A stretch of 64,000 bases of DNA from NCBI GenBank assembly GCA_030077755.1, contig JAQJZZ010000007.1, positions 1,364,001-1,428,000 on the forward strand, read 5' to 3'. This document shows, in pieces, positions 24,966 to 38,071 of this stretch. The notes below the pieces were generated by a model. It saw nothing but the letters and a program-made list of their open reading frames with translations, did not search any database and was not told the DNA's origin. Position numbers and translations under genes: made by a program. This DNA comes from Filosporella fistucella (lineage: Eukaryota; Ascomycota; Leotiomycetes; Helotiales). Position 1 is the first letter of the stretch; the number at the start of each line of letters is the position of its first letter.

Positions 24966-26104
24966 GCAATCCATCCCGTCCAATCCCATGCAAGCCATCC
25001 CAAAGCAAAGTAAAATCCCGTGTGGGCAGTTGCAGCGCAATAAAAACCTGGCCTTCCCCTCTTGATTGAACTTTTTCCCCCCTCCTTCTTCCACTCCCAT
25101 TCCAGTCCCACCTACCGTACATACCTACTCACCTGCTCAGTCATTCTCAAGGAGTGGTATTGAGCTGTGCTGTACTATCCTGTCTTGTGCGTCTTGACAA
25201 CCGCGTTTGCTGGAGAAAGGAAGAAGGAAAGAAAAGAAGAAAAAAGTGTAGAATCGATCGGAATAAAAAGAAGCAATATGTGAGTACTATTATAATCTGT
25301 TTCTTTCCTTCCCTTCCACCCCTTCCACTCTCTTCCCCTCACTTTCCAACGGCCGTGATATCCCGGACCCGCCAATCGCAATCGCATGGTTATCAGCAGC
25401 CAGCCAGCACCGGCATCAGGAGCATCATCATGCATGAGGCCGTTCTGAGCTTGAAGGAACACAAAAATTGAGCAAGTCACGGCTCTGCTATCTGCAATCC
25501 TCTCCAGCAATAGTCAATTAACTCCACTCCACCCTATCGAGGACGCCGGGGGTACATTCTGTATGCAATTGAAAAGTCTGCATACTACCTTTGCCGATAG
25601 CAGTCAGTCAGTCAGTCATTCGATTTCTCGGGAAGTGGGCGATTGACTATTAAAACTCGAACCACTTGTATCCTTCGAATTTCCTCCCGTCTATCTTTGA
25701 TGCAAGCGATTTCGGACGCTATAGATTCCATTCACTCGAGCTGCTGGAATAACTACGGCTTCTATACGGCTACCTACGATTACGGTTATCATAGCGACTT
25801 ATCTCCAGTTTCGATACCTATCGTCTACCAGATCGATACCACCGCTTACCGCACAAAAACACCATAAACAAAACAAACCCAACTTTCCAATCTGTTCTTC
25901 AGATTAACACTTCTGCCTTTGAGCGCACTTTTATTTCTTGTTACTAACTCGTAATCTGTCAATTACAGACCCCTCAAAAGTACATCGGTTTTATTCCCCA
26001 CCAGCCTGCCTGCCAGCTCGGCGCGCACCCTCATTCCGCAGATTTAAGGCGGCCCAGTCTCCCGACAGCATCATACACTCGAAGTCGCCGCTTCTTTGCC
26101 TGCT

Positions 26105-29100
26105 ATGGCAAAAGTCGACGATTTCAACGATAGACAAAACCAGATCGATGCTGAAAATGAACCTTTTCATCCCTACGTATACCAGACCGAGGACAATGAA
26201 TCATGGGCTGGTGCGCTTCCCGTGAAGCAGTAAGTTGAGAGTCCTATAACGCGTTGAAGGACCGAGCTAATCAGTACAATTAGGGGATTGTACGATCCAG
26301 GTTTAGAGAAGGATGCTTGCGGTGTCGGTTTTGCCTGGTAAGTATATTTGTCGCCCTCCCGCACAGCCGCAGACGCCATGTGAGACGATGCGATGCGATA
26401 CGCTTTTGTGAGCAAGCTAACATAAGTATAGCCACATCAAAGGCAAAGCCAGTCACAAGATTGTTAGCGATGGTAGGACAGCCGCATATGTGTTTTCCCC
26501 GCTTGCTACACAGCCGCTAACTTCTCGATTCTGCAGCTCGGAACTTGCTATGTAATATGACCCATCGTGGTGCAGTGGGATCCGATGCACGAGACGGAGA
26601 TGGCGCAGGAGTGATGACCTCGATTCCTCACAAATTCTTCATTAAGAACTTTGAGCGAGAAACAAATATTAAGCTTCCGCCTCTGGGGCAATATGCTGTG
26701 GGAAATCTGTTCTTCAAGCCGGATGAGGAGACACTCCAGGAATCAAAGAGACAATTGGAGGAGATATCAGAGTCGTTGGGTTTGAGAGTTTTAGGGTGGC
26801 GAGAGCCTCCAAAGGATTCAACTCTTCTTGGTCCTGCCGCGGCTTCTCGTGAGCCAATCATATTGCAGCCCTTTGTCGTACTTGCATCTGCGTATGGCTA
26901 TGGCACATCGCCAGAAACTACTGACCCTGATTTGTTCGATGAAAAGTACTTCGAGCGTCAACTCTACGTGCTTCGAAAGCGTGCTACCCATACCATTGGG
27001 CTTCACAATTGGTTCTACCTCTGTTCGCTTTCAAACAAAAACATTGTGTACAAGGGCCAGCTCGCTCCTGTCCAGGTTTACCAGTACTATTATGATCTGG
27101 TAAATGCTGATTATGAAGCTCATTTTGCTCTCGTGCACTCCCGATTCAGCACGAACACCTTTCCATCTTGGGATCGTGCTCAACCTCTGCGCTGGGCCGC
27201 TCACAATGGTAAGGCATTTGTAAAACCCGGTCCACATACACCCAGACTAATTCCTGCTTAGGTGAAATCAACACATTGCGAGGGAATAAGAACTGGATGC
27301 GTGCCCGTGAAGGTGTCATGCAATCTGATATCTTTGGTGACGAGCTTGAATCGCTCTACCCAATCGTTGAAGATGGTGGCTCTGACTCGGCTGCCTTTGA
27401 CAACGTTCTTGAGCTCCTGACCGTCAATGGTGTTCTTTCTCTCCCTGAAGCTGTTATGCTCATGGTTCCAGAGGCATGGCAAGACAACGCCGCCATGGAC
27501 CCTGCCAAGGCTGCTTTCTATGAGTGGGCAGCTTGTCAAATGGAACCCTGGGATGGACCAGCATTGTTCACGTTTGCTGATGGACGATATTGTGGTGCCA
27601 ATCTCGACCGAAATGGACTCCGTCCTTGCAGATACTATGTCATGGATGACGATCGAATCATCTGTGCCTCTGAGGTCGGAACCATCCAAGTTGACCCAGA
27701 GCGTGTTGTACTGAAGGGCCGTCTGCAACCTGGAAAGATGCTGCTTGTCGATACTCTTGCTGGCCGCATTATCGACGACTCTGAACTCAAAAACACCGTT
27801 TCCACAAGACATGATTTCCGCGCCTGGATCCAGAAGGAGTTGATCAGTCTTCCAAAGATTCACGAGGAGCTCATTGCTGAGGGTAGTCTTGACCTTGCTG
27901 CCAAGCCTGATGCCTCTCCACTTCAAGAAGACGCTATGCTACGCGCATTTGGTTATTCATTTGAGCAGGTCAGTCTGCTTCTAGCACCAATGGCTTCCGA
28001 CGAGAAGGAAGCACTCGGATCTATGGGTAACGATGCACCATTGGCATGTTTGGCACAAGCACCTCGCTTGCTTTATGAATACTTCAGACAGCTTTTCGCT
28101 CAAGTCACGAACCCTCCAATCGACCCTATTCGAGAAGCCATTGTCATGTCCTTGGACTGTTATGTTGGGCCACAAGGAAATTTACTCGAGATGGACTCTT
28201 CTCAATGTGGACGTTTACTGCTTCCTACACCAGTCCTGTCAATCCCCGAGTTCCAGGCACTGAAGAACATTAGCAAGTTGCACCCATCCTGGACTGTCAG
28301 AGTCATCGACCTGACTTTCCCCAAGTCAGAGGGCGTGCAAGGTTATATTCGACACCTCGATGAGATTTGCGAGCAAGCAACTGCTGCAATTGAGAACAAG
28401 GACCGAATCATCATTCTCTCCGATCGTGCCACTTCCGCCGATCGTGTTCCAGTCTCTGCTTTGCTTGCATCTGGTATGGTTCACCACCATCTCGTGAACA
28501 ACAAATGGAGATCTCTCGCCGCTTTGGTTGTCGAAACTGCTGAAGCTCGAGAGGTCCACCATATGTGTGTGCTTGTCGGTTACGGAGCTGATGCTATTAA
28601 CCCTTACCTCGCCATGGAGTGCATCATCAAGCTGAACCGTGAAGGACTCATCAGAAAGAAGCTCAGTGATGAAACTCTCATCCGCAACTACAAATATTCT
28701 GCGGATGGTGGTATTTTGAAAGTCATGAGCAAGATGGGTATCTCGACACTTGCAAGTTACAAGGGTGCACAAATTTTTGAAGCTCTCGGAGTCGATGATA
28801 CTGTTGTTGACCGATGCTTCAAGGGTACCGCAACCAGAATTAAGGGCATAACATTCGAGCTCATTGCCGAAGATGCTTTCAGATTCCATGAGAAGGGTTT
28901 CCCATCCCGATATACTGTCAGTGTTCCAGGCTTGGTTGAATCTGGTGAATACCATTGGCGTGATGGTGGTGAGCCGCACATTAACGACCCAACCTCCATT
29001 GCAAACATCCAAGACGCCGTCCGCACCAAGAATGACAAATCTTATGAGGCATATTCCCTATCTGAATATGAACAAATCAAGGCTTGCACACTTCGAGGCC

Positions 29101-32100
29101 TTCTGGATTTCAAGTTCGATGAGAGCACTCCCGTCCCGATTGATCAGGTTGAGCCCTGGACAGAGATTGTACGCAGATTCTGCACAGGTGCCATGTCTTA
29201 TGGCTCCATTTCTATGGAATCTCACTCTACCCTCGCCGTAGCAATGAACCGTCTTGGAGGAAAGTCCAACACAGGTGAAGGTGGGGAGGATCCCGAGCGA
29301 TCCGAGAGAATGCCAAATGGAGACACGATGCGTTCTGCTATCAAACAAGTAGCATCTGGCAGATTTGGTGTAACTTCAAATTACTTGGCCGACTCGGATG
29401 AACTTCAAATCAAGATGGCTCAAGGTGCCAAGCCCGGTGAAGGTGGTGAGCTACCCGGTCACAAAGTCTCCAAGTCGATTGCACGCACTCGCCACTCCAC
29501 CCCTGGAGTTGGTCTCATTTCTCCTCCGCCACATCACGATATTTACAGTATCGAGGATCTCAAGCAACTCATTTATGATTTAAAGTGCTCCAATCCTCGC
29601 GCTCGGGTATCTGTCAAACTCGTATCAGAGACTGGTGTCGGTATTGTTGCTTCTGGTGTCGCCAAAGCCAAGGCCGACCACATCTTGATCTCTGGTCACG
29701 ATGGTGGAACCGGTGCTTCCCGTTGGACTGGTATCAAATATGCCGGCCTTCCATGGGAGCTTGGTCTTGCTGAGACTCATCAGACTCTGGTTCTCAATGA
29801 TCTTCGTGGTCGTGTGGTTGTCCAAACCGATGGTCAACTCCGAACTGGGCGTGATGTAGCCATTGCTTGTCTTTTGGGAGCAGAGGAGTGGGGCTTTGCG
29901 ACAACTCCTTTGATTGCCATGGGCTGCATTATGATGCGCAAATGTCATTTGGTATTTAGAATTCCATTAACTTTTGAGTGGCGCATTTTGCTAACGCATC
30001 TTATTTAGAACACTTGCCCAGTTGGTATTGCAACTCAGGACCCTGAACTCCGTAAAAAGTTCCAGGGCACCCCAGAACATGTCATTAACTTTTGTAAGTC
30101 CAACTTCTTATTGCTTCTGCCCAGATTATCGTTTCTTCAATGTTCAGGACAATATGCCTTGGTGTTTTACCTTCACGTGGATTAATCTTATTGGTACTCA
30201 ATTTTCGATAAATGGGGGAGCAATACGACTCGCCACAATATCTCGGTGATAGCAACTTGATTCCAGTGGGATCGTTGCCTCGACGATACTAAGACGATAT
30301 AATATCCCATCTTGTCCTACCGCCAGCAACCGTCTTCTCATCGCTCCTTGTTCTGCACCAGTTCAAACATGTCGCTAGTCATTTCCCAACTAACTCAAAC
30401 ATAATAGTCTACTACATTGCAAATGAGTTGCGCGCAATCATGGCTAAGCTTGGCTTCAGAACCATTAACGAAATGGTTGGTCATGCTGAATGCTTGCGTG
30501 TCCGAGAGGATCTCCGCACAAACAAGACTTCCAACATTGATCTATCATTGATCCTTACCCCAGCTCATAAACTCCGCCCTGGTGTTGCCACATTCAACGT
30601 CCGGAAGCAAGACCACCGTCTTTATGTCAGACTCGACAATAAGTTGATCTCCGAAGCCGAACTCACTCTGGATAAGGGCCTTCCATCTAGAATTGAGTGT
30701 GATATTGTGAATACCGATCGTGCTATGGGCACATCTCTTTCGTACCAGGTTTCCAAGAGATATGGAGAGGAAGGATTGCCAATGGACACTGTACATGTCA
30801 ACATCAAGGGTTCAGCTGGTCAATCTTTTGGTGCATTCTTGGCACCAGGTATCACTCTGGAGCTTGAAGGAGATTCAAACGATTATGTCGGAAAGGGTCT
30901 CTCTGGTGGACGACTGATTATTTACCCACCACGCGCTGCTGTGTTCAAGGCAGAGGAAAACGTCCTGATTGGCAATGTTTGCTTGTACGGTGCTACGAGT
31001 GGAACATGCTTCTTCCGCGGTGTTGCTGCTGAGCGTTTCGCAGTGCGCAATTCAGGTGCAACTGCTGTCGTCGAAGGTGTTGGTGACCACGGCTGTGAGT
31101 ACATGACTGGAGGTCGTGTTCTCATCCTTGGAAGCACTGGTCGAAACTTCGCAGCCGGTATGTCAGGTGGAATTGCATACATCCTCGACATCCACCAGGA
31201 CTTCATGTCGAAGCTCAATCCCGAGATGGTTGAGGCTTCGGGGATTGATGATCCTGCCGAAATCGCCTTTGTTCGTGGATTGATCGAAGACCACCACCAC
31301 TACACAGGCTCCGAGCTTGCCGCTCGTATTCTCCTCGATTTCAATCGAGCCCTTCCACGTTTCGTTAAGGTACTTCCTGTCGACTACAAGCGTGTCCTAG
31401 CAGAGGAGGCTGCAAAGGCTGCTGAACTTAAGCGTGCAGAGTACCAACTTCCATTGCTCCCTGGAAACCCAGTCCGCGAGCTACACGAGAAGAACCTGAA
31501 GGAGAAGCATACCCACGAGAAGAAGTCTGACCTGCAGGACATCGAGGAGAGTGTTGGTGATGCAGCATCTGAGAAGAAGAGATCCTTGGTTCTAGACAAG
31601 ACAAAGGGTTTCATGAAGTACCAACGCCGGTCCGAGAAGTATCGTCCAGCCAAAACCCGAACTCGTGACTGGGCAGAGCTCTCAAAGCGACTGGATGAGG
31701 ATGAACTCAAGTACCAAGCAGCCCGCTGCATGGATTGTGGTGTCCCATTCTGCCAGTCTGATTCTGGTTGCCCCATCTCGAACATCATTCCAAAATGGAA
31801 TGAGTTGGTGTTTCAAGTAAGTGCACCTTTTGCTCTATATCCACCTACATCTTTGTCTCGTCGCTAATTCTACATAGAATCAATGGAGAGATGCTCTTAA
31901 TCGCTTGCTCATGACCAACAACTTCCCTGAGTTCACCGGACGTGTCTGCCCTGCTCCTTGCGAGGGTGCCTGTGTTCTCGGCATCAATGAAGACCCCGTT
32001 GGTATCAAATCTATTGAGTGTGCTATCATCGACCGTGGTTTTGACCAAGGCTGGATGATTCCACAACCACCAAAGGTCCGGACTGGCAAGAAGGTCGCAA

Positions 32101-33223
32101 TCATTGGATCTGGTCCCGCTGGTCTTGCCTGTGCCGATCAGCTCAACAAGGCTGGTCATTTGGTAACTGTCTATGAGCGTGCCGATAGAGTTGGTGGTCT
32201 CCTCATGTATGGTATCCCGAACATGAAACTCGACAAGAAGATCGTGAAGCGTCGAACAGATTTCATGGCTGCTGAAGGCATCACATTCAAGACGGGCGTT
32301 GCAGTTGGACAGGATATTCAACTTCTTGATCTAAAGGCATCCAACGATGCTGTAGTCATCGCCACTGGTGCTACAGTAGCTCGTGACCTTCCCATCAAGA
32401 ACCGAAACTTGGAGGGGATTCACTTCGCGATGCAATTCTTGCACCGCAACACGAAGTCTCTTCTTGACTCCGAGCTCACTGATGGCGAATACATCTCAGC
32501 AAAGGGTAAGAACGTTGTGGTCATTGGTGGAGGTGACACTGGAAACGATTGTATTGGTACATCGGTCCGTCATGGTGCCAAGTCTGTCACTAACTTCGAG
32601 CTCCTACCACAACCACCAAATGAGCGTGCTAGAGATAACCCATGGCCCCAATGGCCCAGAATCTATCGTGTGGATTATGGCCATACTGAAGTCAAACAAC
32701 ACATGGGTCAAGACCCTCGTGAATTCTGTGTCATGTCTGAGGACTTTGTTGATGATGGCACCGGAAAAGTCAAGGGTATTAACACTATCCGTGTGGAGTG
32801 GACCAAGTCTGCAACTGGAGGATGGGACATGAAGAAGATCGATGGTTCCCAGCAATTCTTTCCAGCCGAGCTTGTCCTCCTCTCTATGGGTTTCTTGGGT
32901 CCCGAGGATCGTGTGCTTGGTGATGAGATTGAGAAGGATGCTCGCAAAAACATCAAGACTCCTCCTGGCAAATACCACACCAACGTCGAAGGTGTCTTTG
33001 CTGCTGGTGATTGCCGTCGTGGTCAATCGCTCATTGTTTGGTAAGTTACCTTGTGTCAAATGTTGTTGATTCAAGTTAATAATTTCATAGGGGTATTAAC
33101 GAGGGTCGTCAATCTGCTCGCGAGGTTGATCTTTATCTTGAGGGATCTTCCAGCCTTCCAGTCACCGGTGGTATCGTCAAGCGTACTGCCGAGGAGATTC
33201 TTGGCAAGAGCCATACTCATTAG
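26105..33223 (+). CDS. GLT1: Glutamate synthase [NADH] (GOGAT), fused alpha-beta enzyme
   Basis: Nine exons: 26105..26229, 26284..26337, 26432..26472, 26537..27208, 27262..29951, 30009..30093, 30408..31816, 31878..33040, 33091..33223; 6372 bases, 2123 residues, all phases consistent. The enzyme makes two glutamates from glutamine and 2-oxoglutarate with NADH. A propeptide of 53 residues precedes the catalytic Cys54 ([14 protein letters not shown]) of the class II glutamine amidotransferase domain, as in yeast Glt1. A central domain and the FMN/2-oxoglutarate domain follow, with [19 protein letters not shown] and the 3Fe-4S signature C-x5-C-x4-C ([12 protein letters not shown]), which intron 5 splits. 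Then come the GXG-repeat domain and a beta subunit-like part with 4Fe-4S cysteines ([18 protein letters not shown]) and FAD/NAD folds ([17 protein letters not shown] and [12 protein letters not shown]). The protein ends at TAG 33221. Intron 6 is unusually long, 314 bases. Confidence 0.97.
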
Positions 33224-34789
33224 AATCCCAATCGCAAAGAGAATACTCTCAAAAAAGTTACGGTCACAGTAAGCCGGGCACTCCCATGAACTACTCATCT
33301 TCAGGGTGATCAAAGGCGGCAACACATCAATTGCCTTGCCTTGCACTGGGTTTGCAGGTTCCTGGCGTAATGAGAGAGTTTTGCAAGTCTGATGAAGAAT
33401 ATGAGGTGATTTTCAAGCGGTGTACGACAGGGAGAGAAAATATGGCAGCGGGGCTTCTGATGCTTATGCTTTACGATACCAGCGATCTCTTCAACGGTTG
33501 GGGAGTTTGGAATTTGCTCTTCCTGTACATAGCTAAGATCACTTTATGAAGTACATAAAACTACATATTGTATGAACTTGTCTGGGTGATACAGATTCAG
33601 GCTGTGTCTGTAATCCATGGTGCGACTTGAGTTTCCACGAGTCAATATGTCCTCTGCCTGTACGTAAATTACCCCACGAGTAGGTCCCACAAGATATGAG
33701 CTTGAAGAATTTGAGATTGCATTATCGTAATGTTTATGATCCTGCAAGTGGGTCAAATAATTATAGCTTAAGTAACAGCCACAATCTTGACTGTGGAGTG
33801 ATCCATCCACATGCTGTTATTCTAGCTAGGGTTAATACAATTTTGTTAGTTGCAGGGTCTGACCGAAGCGCAATTGTAAGTCTGCACAACACTACCAACA
33901 TGGGACTTCAAATGTACTGAATAAACCCAAACTTTTGCAATAGACGAGTCTTTATCTTTCTGAATAATGATAGTCAAGTACCAGCCTGCCATATTCCCTT
34001 TTATGATCTGTTCGAAGAGCCTCATCATCGTCATCATCATCACCCGCCGACTGCCCCGCTTGCCAGGTTTCGCCAGACAGGGCAGGGGCCAATTCCTAGT
34101 TCTGCCCTTTGGGCTCCACTGCAAACAAGCAAAGTGCTAAAAAGGCTGGCAAGCTGTCTGCATGGTACAGTACCGACTAACTAATCAGTGGCCAATCATT
34201 CCAACAAAATTGTGCACGTTTTCTGCCCATTCTAGTTCGAATCTGGATTTTGAATCTGAATCCAAATCTGAATCTCGAATACTCCCACCTACTGTACTCT
34301 AAGTCTCTCACTCCACTGCTATTGCCACTGCCCCCCACCACCCACGACACGAAATTCTCATCCTGCGTGTGCACATTTGTCTGCGAAGGTTCTGCCGTGG
34401 TGAGGAACTAAAAGTAGAAGCATCGAGTTCGCCGCTCGCGTTCGCTGCCTTCTCAAGTAGCACCGTCACTATCCCCCTCCAGATTACTTCACCACACCAT
34501 CACATCACCACATTACCACCCCCAATCTCGCCGAGAAGGTCAATTCATATCCCCGGCAAACGCCATACACAAGAGACTGACGAGTGACTTGGTCAATTGG
34601 CCGACACCAGTCCTGCACGACACTGGCCGACTATTTGGAGCAAGCCAAAGCTCGAAATAATAGCTTGTCCTCATACGAGAACACAATCAACTCAGGTCGA
34701 GTCATCAATTGACATCCTGCCTTCCTGTTACCCACCTCGAGATCGAAGCAGTCCTCAATTGGCTTTCCTGCCAGCAGTACAACCTCAAG
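33224..34789. other. Intergenic region between GLT1 and VTC gene
   Basis: About 1.6 kb with no supported gene. A CATCAT/CGTCAT run lies near 34022-34045, GAATCTGAATC-type short repeats near 34245-34275, and a PHO5 UASp1-like site at 34214-34223. From about 34440 the plus strand is A+C-rich leader-like sequence. Confidence 0.6.
34214..34223. promoter_or_regulatory. Candidate Pho4/NUC-1 binding site upstream of the VTC gene
   Basis: GCACGTTTTC is the core of the yeast PHO5 UASp1 element bound by Pho4 (as I recall it). It lies 567 bases upstream of the VTC start codon. VTC genes are Pho4 targets in yeast. A ten-base match can occur by chance, so this is only a candidate. Confidence 0.35.
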
Positions 34790-37179
34790 ATGCGTTTCGG
34801 CAAGACTCTTCGAAATTCGGTCTATCCCAAATGGAAGGGGAAATATTTGGACTATGCTAAGCTCAAAAGCCTGCTGCGCGAGGATGAGGATAACCCAAGA
34901 TGGACTGAGGATGACGAAAACAAATTCTGCGACGAGATTCTCAATGTTCAATTGGAGAAGGTTGCTGCGTTCCAAGCCGAGACTTTCAAGGCTCTTGAGC
35001 AGAGGGCTAACAGAGCTGCGGACAAGCTGAAAGAGCTTGCTCCTCAGGATGGAACGGCGAAAGGGGAGCTCACTGCTGGAAGGTTCAAGGAGATCGAAGA
35101 GGAGCTAGACAGCATCATCAACGAGACTAAGGAACTGAAGAAGTACAGTAATATCAATTACACAGGCTTCCTCAAAATTGTAAAGAAACATGATCGAAAG
35201 CGAGGGAACAACTATAAGATCCGACCAATGCTTCTAATGAGCTTATCGAAACGACCATTCAATTCCGAATCGGGCTACTCACCCCTCCTCAACAAGCTGT
35301 CTATGATGTACTACGCTGTCCGCCAACAGCTTGAAGATGTTGAAGTTACACCAGCTGCATCAACCTCAGATGCTCAATCTCAAATCCAGAATGGGGAAAG
35401 ATATACTGCCCACAAATGTATGCAGCACAGCAGACGAGAATATCATTGCTGACAGTTTCTAGTTTGGGTACATCCCGATAATCTCCTTGAAGTCAAAACC
35501 TTTATACTCCGACGATTACCGGTTCTCGTATACAGCGAGCAGTCATCCAAGGACCTCGAGGCACAAGGTGATCCAACACTTAATTCCCTCTACTTCGATA
35601 ATCCTGAATTCTCCCTGTATAACCAAAAGGTTGATCGACAAGTTAATGCCGCATCCCTTCGCATCAGATGGTATGGGCAGCTGAACACTAATCCTGAGCT
35701 TGTTATCGAAAAGAAGATGATTCATGAAAATGGTACCAGCGAGGAGAAAAGGTTTCCAATCAAAGAGAAATATATTCAGCCATTCATCAAGGGGGAGTAC
35801 AAAATGGAGAAGAGTATACAGAAAATGGAGCGTCAAGGCCAAATGGGGACAAAAGTGGAAGATTTTAAAAACACCGTGGCTGGCATTCAAAACTTCATTT
35901 TGGAGAAAGATCTGCAACCGGTCCTACGAGCAAACTATACAAGAACAGCGTTTCAAAAACCGCTAGATGATAAAGTTCGGATATCTATCGATACGTCACT
36001 GGCGTTCATTCGAGAAGACTCGATCGACCCCGACAGGCCATGCAGAAATCCCGATAGTTGGCATCGACTGGATATTGATAATAGCTCAATGGTGTATCCA
36101 TTCCCGAATATCAACCAAGGAGAGATCTCTCGTTTTCCATATTCGGTGCTAGAAATAAAGGTCAAGGACGACGGTGGTAAAAAGTATCCTCAGTGGGTAG
36201 AAGACTTGATGGCTTCGCATCTTGTGCACAAAGCCTCCCGGTTCTCTAAATTTATGCATGGCGTTGCGTCTCTATTCGAGGACAATGTGAACAACCTCCC
36301 CTTCTGGCTCAGCGAAATAGAGGCAGATATCCGCAAGGATCCTCAAGCGGCATTCGAGGAAGAAGAAGAAAGAAAGGCTAAAAAGGCGGAGAATGAGCAA
36401 GTCGTGGGTAGCTTTCTGGGTACCCCCAAAGGTAGCGCGAGCTACAAAGCTCAGATCAGCTCGCCTCTAGGAAGGTCTTACATGCAAGAGCGCATGGCTG
36501 TAGAAGAAAGGGCTGGGAGACGTTCTGATTTCACGGGCAAGGGAAAATCGAGAGACACTCGCGACGACCGTGATGAGGAAGGTGAATCAAGCAACCAGGG
36601 CGGATATGGTACTATGTCATCTGTCTTTCCATCTTTCTCGCTATCCAGATATGCTCAAGCACGAAGAGAGCGTAATGTACCGCTACCGCCTGGTGTTACT
36701 AAGCCCACTCAACTCATCAAGGATTCCGGGCCTCTGCAAGTTGAACCAAAGGTCTGGCTCGCAAACGAGAGAACCTTCCTCAAGTGGCAGCACATCTGTG
36801 TTCTCTTGGGGTCTCTGGCGGTAGCATTGTATAATTCTGCGGGGAGGAATGAGGTCGCAAAGATTTTTGGTTTCCTTTATCTCGCAATCGCCATATTCGC
36901 AGGCGTCTGGGGTCTTTCCATGCACAGAGTGCGCCGAGAAATGATCGTGGCAAGAAGTGGCAAAGACTTTGATAACATGATCGGCCCATTGATAATCAGT
37001 GTTGCACTTGTGGTGAATCTGATTCTAAATTTCTATTTCCAGGCAAGTTTGAAGCATAGGATATCTGAACGATGCTAACATTTCACCAGTACAAAGGAGC
37101 CATTGAGAGGCTACATGGAGAAGAAAATGGCACCTCAACTGTAGTAGGACTAGGAGGTGCGAAATTAGAGTTGTTGTAA
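34790..37179 (+). CDS. VTC2: Vacuolar transporter chaperone subunit, Vtc2/Vtc3 type (SPX-VTC-DUF202)
   Basis: Three exons, 34790..35417, 35463..37042 and 37090..37179, encode 765 residues. The last intron has a GC donor (CAG|GCAAGT), with GCTAAC branch point and CACCAG acceptor. The N-terminal SPX domain starts MRFGKTLRNSVYPKWKGKYL and includes the inositol pyrophosphate-binding helix region KIVKKHDRKRGNNYKI. The VTC tunnel domain starts FWVHPDNLLEVKTFILRRL and contains ASLRIRWYGQL and EKKMI. A Ser/charged linker leads to a DUF202 domain with three membrane helices (HICVLLGSLAVAL, FGFLYLAIAIFAGVWG, LIISVALVVNLILNF). The VYP-x-WKG start resembles Vtc2/Vtc3 rather than Vtc4, so this is probably an accessory subunit of the vacuolar polyphosphate polymerase that senses phosphate status through SPX. 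Confidence 0.92.
37043..37089 (+). other. GC-AG intron in the VTC gene
   Basis: The 47-base intron starts GCAAGT instead of GTAAGT and ends CACCAG, with GCTAAC about 13 bases before the acceptor. Removing it joins NFYFQ to YKGAIERLHG and extends the protein by 29 residues. Reading through instead gives a short unrelated tail ending at TAA 37077. The good donor context (CAG|GCAAGT) supports true splicing. Confidence 0.75.
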
Positions 37180-38071
37180 TTTCATAAAGAGGACATACAA
37201 GATATAGAAAATGACTTCCATATTTCTGTAATTGTATTGTACATAATATGGTCCTAAGAATGGGCACACGAGCAGATCTTGCCTTCGCAAGACCTCTATC
37301 TCACTGCGCTGAGCTTTGTATTGCCATGCTAGGTAGCTCTCTGTTTGGCTACCTGCTCGAATAAGATACCCCCTGCCTCAATCACTCTCGTCTTGTGATA
37401 CAACTCCTGATCTGATTCCCATGTCTGTGCACTATTTCAAGAAGCATCATCTTCCAGTGCCCATTTGTCACCCAATTGCACAACGGGAACTTTCAAATAT
37501 GCCAAGTATTTAATAGTAAAAAACGCACGAAAATATCTGAATAGGGTTTCTCTTTGATATTCACGCGTTCGGCCAAACTCAGTCGCAGCTAGCATCAACT
37601 TCCACTTCTTCCTCGGACCCCAATTTTGTCAAAATCTTGTTGCCGCCGACTGCTTGCCCGGCGAGTGTGGCTTGCCTGGTGTCGATATGCGGGACCTTCA
37701 GGGAAGTTTGGCGGGGTAAGTGCCACTACCTTATTCTCTGGAAGGGAATCATTCCCAACCGTTGGCCCTGCTGGTAACACTCATCTCATCTGGCACAGTT
37801 TGATGAAACTTATGACTACAGCCTCATCAGGCTGTCGGACATGTGGACAATAAACGCGATGCAAACTTGCCCTCGGCCCAACGCCAGCCAGGCAGATTCC
37901 CACCGCCATGGCTAAAGCTGCTTGAGACATGTTCACACTGAAGTCAAACTCAGCCTCGCTGCGAGACGCGTCGCACAAAACCACTCACGATACCACCACA
38001 CAAATCACAATTTTCAAACGTTCACCTTGCCTCAACAAGATTCTAGCAAATATGCTTCCTGCTATTTCAGC
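37180..38071. other. Intergenic region
   Basis: 892 bases between two plus-strand genes. Frames here are short and I see no domain. It ends in a CA-rich leader before 38072. Confidence 0.6.

Larger units (their letters stand above)
20684..26104. other. 5.4 kb gene-free region upstream of GLT1
   Basis: No frame here has a recognisable domain or coherent splicing. The sequence is rich in simple and short tandem repeats: a 19-base direct duplication (22263-22300), GAGCAT units (~22784-22806), GGTAGG/CCTACC runs (~23020-23105, 23340-23360, 24625-24660), CCCAGT units (~24940-24963) and CAGT units (~25603-25619). From about 24700 the plus strand is C+T-rich, suggesting a long GLT1 promoter and leader. 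The left end must carry the APC15 promoter. Confidence 0.6.

Noticed and set aside
24833..25122. Repetitive Trp-Asp / Gly-Leu / Gly-Thr open frames on the minus strand
   Set aside because: They are translations of the CCCAGT repeat in three frames, so not evidence of coding.
27258..27926. Minus-strand open frame of 222 codons inside GLT1
   Set aside because: Same reason: it is fully covered by the glutamine amidotransferase-domain exon.
28326..29012. Long minus-strand open frame of 228 codons inside GLT1
   Set aside because: It is antisense to a conserved enzyme exon; codon bias of highly expressed genes often leaves such shadows open.
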